In this document: positions 61,669-64,000 of the stretch, one piece after another
Layout of the letters: every line of letters begins with the position of its first letter
How positions within the stretch are numbered: position 1 is the first letter of the stretch
DNA from: Aerococcus urinaeequi
GTDB taxonomy: Bacteria > Bacillota > Bacilli > Lactobacillales > Aerococcaceae
Assembly: GCF_001543205.1 (NCBI RefSeq)
Contig: NZ_CP014162.1
Coordinates: forward strand, 930,001-994,000
DNA length: 64,000 nucleotides
Direction: 5' to 3'
Translations under genes and position numbers: made by a program
Notes under the pieces: model-generated
Told to the model about the DNA's origin: nothing
Databases searched by the model: none
Seen by the model: only the letters and a program-made list of their open reading frames with translations

Positions 61669-62425
61669 TATTTTCTAGCACTTCCTTTGCCAATTCCAGA
61701 TACACTTCAGCGCCACGAGAACGAATATCATAATCAATGATGGATTGTCCATATGATGGTGCTTCAGACAAGCGCACATTTCGCGGAATCAAGGTCGTAT
61801 ACACTGCTTGACCAAAGTACTTCCGGACTTCTTCTACAACTTCATTCGATAAGTTTGTTCTTGCATCATACATTGTCATTAAAACACCTTCAATTTTTAG
61901 CCCTGCATTGAAGTGTTTTTGAACTAATTGGATTGTGTTCAATAATTGACTTAATCCTTCTAGGGCATAGTATTCACTTTGTACTGGAATCAGTACGGAA
62001 TCTGCACTAGTGAAGGCATTGATTGTCAAGTGACCTAGTGAAGGCGGACAGTCAATGAAGATATAGTCATAGTCATTTCTAATCGGTTGAATGGCTTCTT
62101 TCATCTTTTGTTCACGGTGGGCGATACTTGTAAGTTCAACCTCAGCCCCTGCCAATGAAATTGTTGCCGGTACAACAGAAAGGTTCTCGCGTGACGAAGA
62201 TACTACCGCATCTTTTACGGCAACTTCGTTAATCAACACGTCATAGATGCTGTTTTCAACAGAACCTTTAGCAATCCCTAGACCACTCGTCGCATTCCCT
62301 TGCGCATCACTATCGATTAATAAAATTTTCTTTCCTTGATAGGCAAGTGCGGATGCTAAGTTGACAGTTGTTGTTGTCTTCCCGACACCACCTTTTTGAT
62401 TGGCGACTGCGATTACTTTACCCAT
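61649..62425 (-). CDS. parA: chromosome partitioning ATPase ParA (Soj)
   Basis: 258 residues. The deviant Walker A motif QKGGVGKTTTTVNLA is at the N-terminus. Walker A' DSDAQGNATSGLG and Walker B FIDCPPSLG follow. It segregates ParB-parS complexes and modulates replication start. First gene of the parA-parB pair, separated from rsmG by a terminator. Confidence 0.97.
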   Translation of the reverse strand: MGKVIAVANQKGGVGKTTTTVNLASALAYQGKKILLIDSDAQGNATSGLGIAKGSVENSIYDVLINEVAVKDAVVSSSRENLSVVPATISLAGAEVELTSIAHREQKMKEAIQPIRNDYDYIFIDCPPSLGHLTINAFTSADSVLIPVQSEYYALEGLSQLLNTIQLVQKHFNAGLKIEGVLMTMYDARTNLSNEVVEEVRKYFGQAVYTTLIPRNVRLSEAPSYGQSIIDYDIRSRGAEVYLELAKEVLENNGETNK

Positions 62426-62461
62426 TTTCTAACCCCCTGCGTTGTATACATCATTTTCAAT

Positions 62462-62495
62462 AAAAAAGGAACGGAATGCGTTTCCGTTCCTTTCG
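62462..62495 (-). terminator. terminator after rsmG
   Basis: AAAGGAACGGAA, 5-base loop, TTCCGTTCCTTT, then T run on the minus strand, between rsmG and parA. Confidence 0.9.
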
Positions 62496-62633
62496 CATTC
62501 ATTCAAAATAGTTTGGCCTATTTTTCGCAATATTATGCTTCTCATGTCATTTATTCTTTACCATTGTACCAAAAAAGCCTATATATTGTTTAAATAATTC
62601 TATTATCACATAAAATACTTTTAATCACTTTAT

Positions 62634-63350
62634 TTATAGCGGACTTTTCGCTGGCTTTCCTGGTTTACGCGGATACTTATTTGGTGTTTCTTTTGGTTTT
62701 TCAATCCGTAAAATATGACGCTCCCCAGCTTCAGCTGGTAAGTCAAATTGAATGTCTTCGGCAAATTTACCACCTAAGACAGCAATAGCATGTTTTGCTT
62801 CCTCAATTTCATCATCAGATTGCTGTGCTTTCATCGCTAAGAATTGGCCATCCTTTTTCACTAGGGGTAAACAAAATTCTGCTAATAAGTTTAATCTAGC
62901 CACCGCTCTAGCAGTAGCAAAATCAAACTGACCACGGAATTGTGGGTTTTGACCAAAAGTTTCAGCGCGATCGTGGTAGGCATGCACTCCTTCTAAACCA
63001 AGTTCATTCACCACTTCATTGATAAAGTTGATACGTTTATTCAATGAGTCAACAATAGTGATGTCTAAGTTTGGAAAGGCAATTTTTAGTGGAATGCTGG
63101 GGAACCCAGCGCCTGAACCGACGTCTACTAAACGGTACGTTTGATCGGCCATTTCAACGTGCATAGCGACAGTCAGTGAATCATAGAAGTGTTTCAAATA
63201 CACTTCTTCTAGTTCTGTAATGGCTGTTAAATTAATTTTTTCATTCCATTCAACCAATAATTCGAAATAACGGTTGAATTGTGTCATTTGTTGGTCATTT
63301 AAGTGGATTCCTGCATCCGCTAAGCTACTTTTAAATAATTCTGGGTTCAT
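62634..63350 (-). CDS. rsmG: 16S rRNA (guanine-527-N7) methyltransferase
   Basis: 238 residues. The SAM-binding motif is [16 protein letters not shown], preceded by [20 protein letters not shown], and the ARAVARL motif near residue 145 completes the RsmG fold. A basic Pro/Lys-rich tail ([16 protein letters not shown]) ends the protein. It methylates G527 of 16S rRNA. The position next to parA is the usual origin-proximal arrangement. Confidence 0.97.
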   Translation of the reverse strand: MNPELFKSSLADAGIHLNDQQMTQFNRYFELLVEWNEKINLTAITELEEVYLKHFYDSLTVAMHVEMADQTYRLVDVGSGAGFPSIPLKIAFPNLDITIVDSLNKRINFINEVVNELGLEGVHAYHDRAETFGQNPQFRGQFDFATARAVARLNLLAEFCLPLVKKDGQFLAMKAQQSDDEIEEAKHAIAVLGGKFAEDIQFDLPAEAGERHILRIEKPKETPNKYPRKPGKPAKSPL

Positions 63351-63405
63351 GATTGTCTACTTTCTATATTGAATTCTGGATGGACCGATAAAGTAAGGTT
63401 ATTAA

Positions 63406-63738
63406 TTAAGCGCGAATATAGGCATAGCCATCATGTTGACGGTTAATTAATTCGGCAATACCTGATGTAATCGGGGTAAATAAGCGATTATTCACCATTT
63501 CTGGATCAAACCCTTGAGCTTGTAGCGCATGTTGGCATAACTCAATCGTCACACCTTGTTTCACGAGTTTTTCTAAGCTTTGGTGAAATTCTTCACGCAC
63601 AGCAACCCGGACAGCACGACCATTGGCTAGGACAATCACTTGTAAATCTTCCACATCATTTAGCGCATTTTGAATAGTTGGTAAGATGGTTTCCCAATCT
63701 TTCATCTCATGTACATGAAAAATAACACGTTTTAACAT
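63406..63738 (-). CDS. DsrE/DsrF-like protein
   Basis: 110 residues of the sulfur-relay-type DsrE fold: KRVIFHVHEMKDWETILPTIQNAL, LQVIVLANGRAVRVA, GVTIELCQHALQAQGFDPEM, and a C-terminal helix. The single Cys in ELCQHAL is at the position of the catalytic Cys of the family. The partner proteins of a sulfur relay are not seen nearby. Its stop lies 55 bases before the rsmG start. Confidence 0.85.
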   Translation of the reverse strand: MLKRVIFHVHEMKDWETILPTIQNALNDVEDLQVIVLANGRAVRVAVREEFHQSLEKLVKQGVTIELCQHALQAQGFDPEMVNNRLFTPITSGIAELINRQHDGYAYIRA

Positions 63739-63920
63739 TAGATTACTCCTTTTTATTCATTTACCTTGGCATTTGTTTTCGTATAGCTTACAAATTTACT
63801 AGGACCATACAGCTATTATCTTGCTTTAAACGATCTTGTAATCAATCGTTTCATTCCCTTAAATTATAGCATATGCCCTAAGTCTATTATAGCCGTTTAC
63901 GATTAGATTCATTATACGTT

Positions 63921-63953
63921 AAAAAGCTATCCCAGAATTGTAGGATAGCTTTT
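63921..63953 (-). terminator. terminator of the gene entering from the right edge
   Basis: AAAAGCTATCC, loop, GGATAGCTTTTT on the minus strand. Confidence 0.85.
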
Positions 63954-63966
63954 CATATCTTCTGAC

Positions 63967-64000
63967 TTAAACACGTGCGACGTGACCACCTTGCAGGTAA
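63967..64000 (-). CDS. C-terminal end of an unidentified gene
   Basis: The minus strand reads YLQGGHVARV followed by TAA at 63967, 14 bases before a terminator, so a gene probably ends here. Ten residues are too few to identify it. Confidence 0.4.
   Translation of the reverse strand, partial: YLQGGHVARV

Overview
The window reads as a chromosomal segment of a low-GC Gram-positive bacterium of the order Lactobacillales. The evidence is an Asp23/AmaP module, an APF-type LysM protein, a glmS ribozyme, a serS T-box, CdaA/CdaR and two complete rRNA operons. I lean towards Aerococcus or a close relative, but that is inference; the complete 16S genes would settle it. The right end (parA, parB, DUF951, ychF, rsmG) is the gene set normally found beside oriC. 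Most genes, including both rRNA operons, lie on the minus strand, as expected for co-orientation with a replication fork coming from an origin to the right.

Layout, left to right. 1-2.3 kb: a mannitol-type PTS with its regulator. 2.4-14.5 kb: an amino-sugar and cell-wall set (nagB, ribozyme-controlled glmS, an APF-like secreted LysM protein, and cdaA-cdaR-glmM), with a stress-type SDR, a DUF421 membrane protein, a Tyr-Gln tRNA pair and an RsuA-family pseudouridine synthase in between. 14.5-22.3 kb: regulators (PadR, MerR, RpiR), the AmaP-DUF2273-Asp23 envelope-stress operon, and a GH4 phospho-glucosidase divergent from its likely regulator. 22.4-32.7 kb: sulfur metabolism (metI, LysR, tcyP), a VOC dioxygenase-like protein, a ZIP transporter, a lactate/2-hydroxyacid dehydrogenase, two UspA proteins, an M42 peptidase, a GNAT and a PH-domain protein. 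32.7-36.9 kb: the least ordinary stretch, with a short minus-strand transcript encoding tiny peptides, an orphan CofE-like ligase, structured repeats, pcp, an HhH-NTF2 fusion and a broken GNAT fragment. 37.0-48.2 kb: two tandem rRNA operons, only one of which carries tRNA-Ile and tRNA-Ala. 48.4-64 kb: msrA, T-box serS, a PBP5-like carboxypeptidase with a two-component system, PurBox-preceded guaB, three DsbA-like domains in two genes, DUF1129, ychF, DUF951, parB, parA, rsmG and a DsrE-like protein.

The most interesting material not explained by standard annotation is (i) a family of structured repeats sitting directly 3' of genes (two in tandem after glmM, one after the CofE-like gene, one after pcp on the other strand), whose stems change sequence while keeping pairing, and (ii) a roughly 540-nt transcript between the PH-domain gene and the CofE-like gene that carries a 46-residue ORF ending inside a terminator stem, then a 29-residue ORF whose stop overlaps a 13-nt Shine-Dalgarno sequence.

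Functional links: nagB, glmS and glmM draw on the same hexosamine-phosphate pool. glmM lies in the cyclic-di-AMP synthase operon, as is usual in Firmicutes. GlmS is under ribozyme feedback by its own product. CcpA (cre-like sites before mtlA and the usp genes), WalR (APF), PurR (guaB) and local regulators (PadR, MerR, RpiR) all have candidate sites visible in the DNA.
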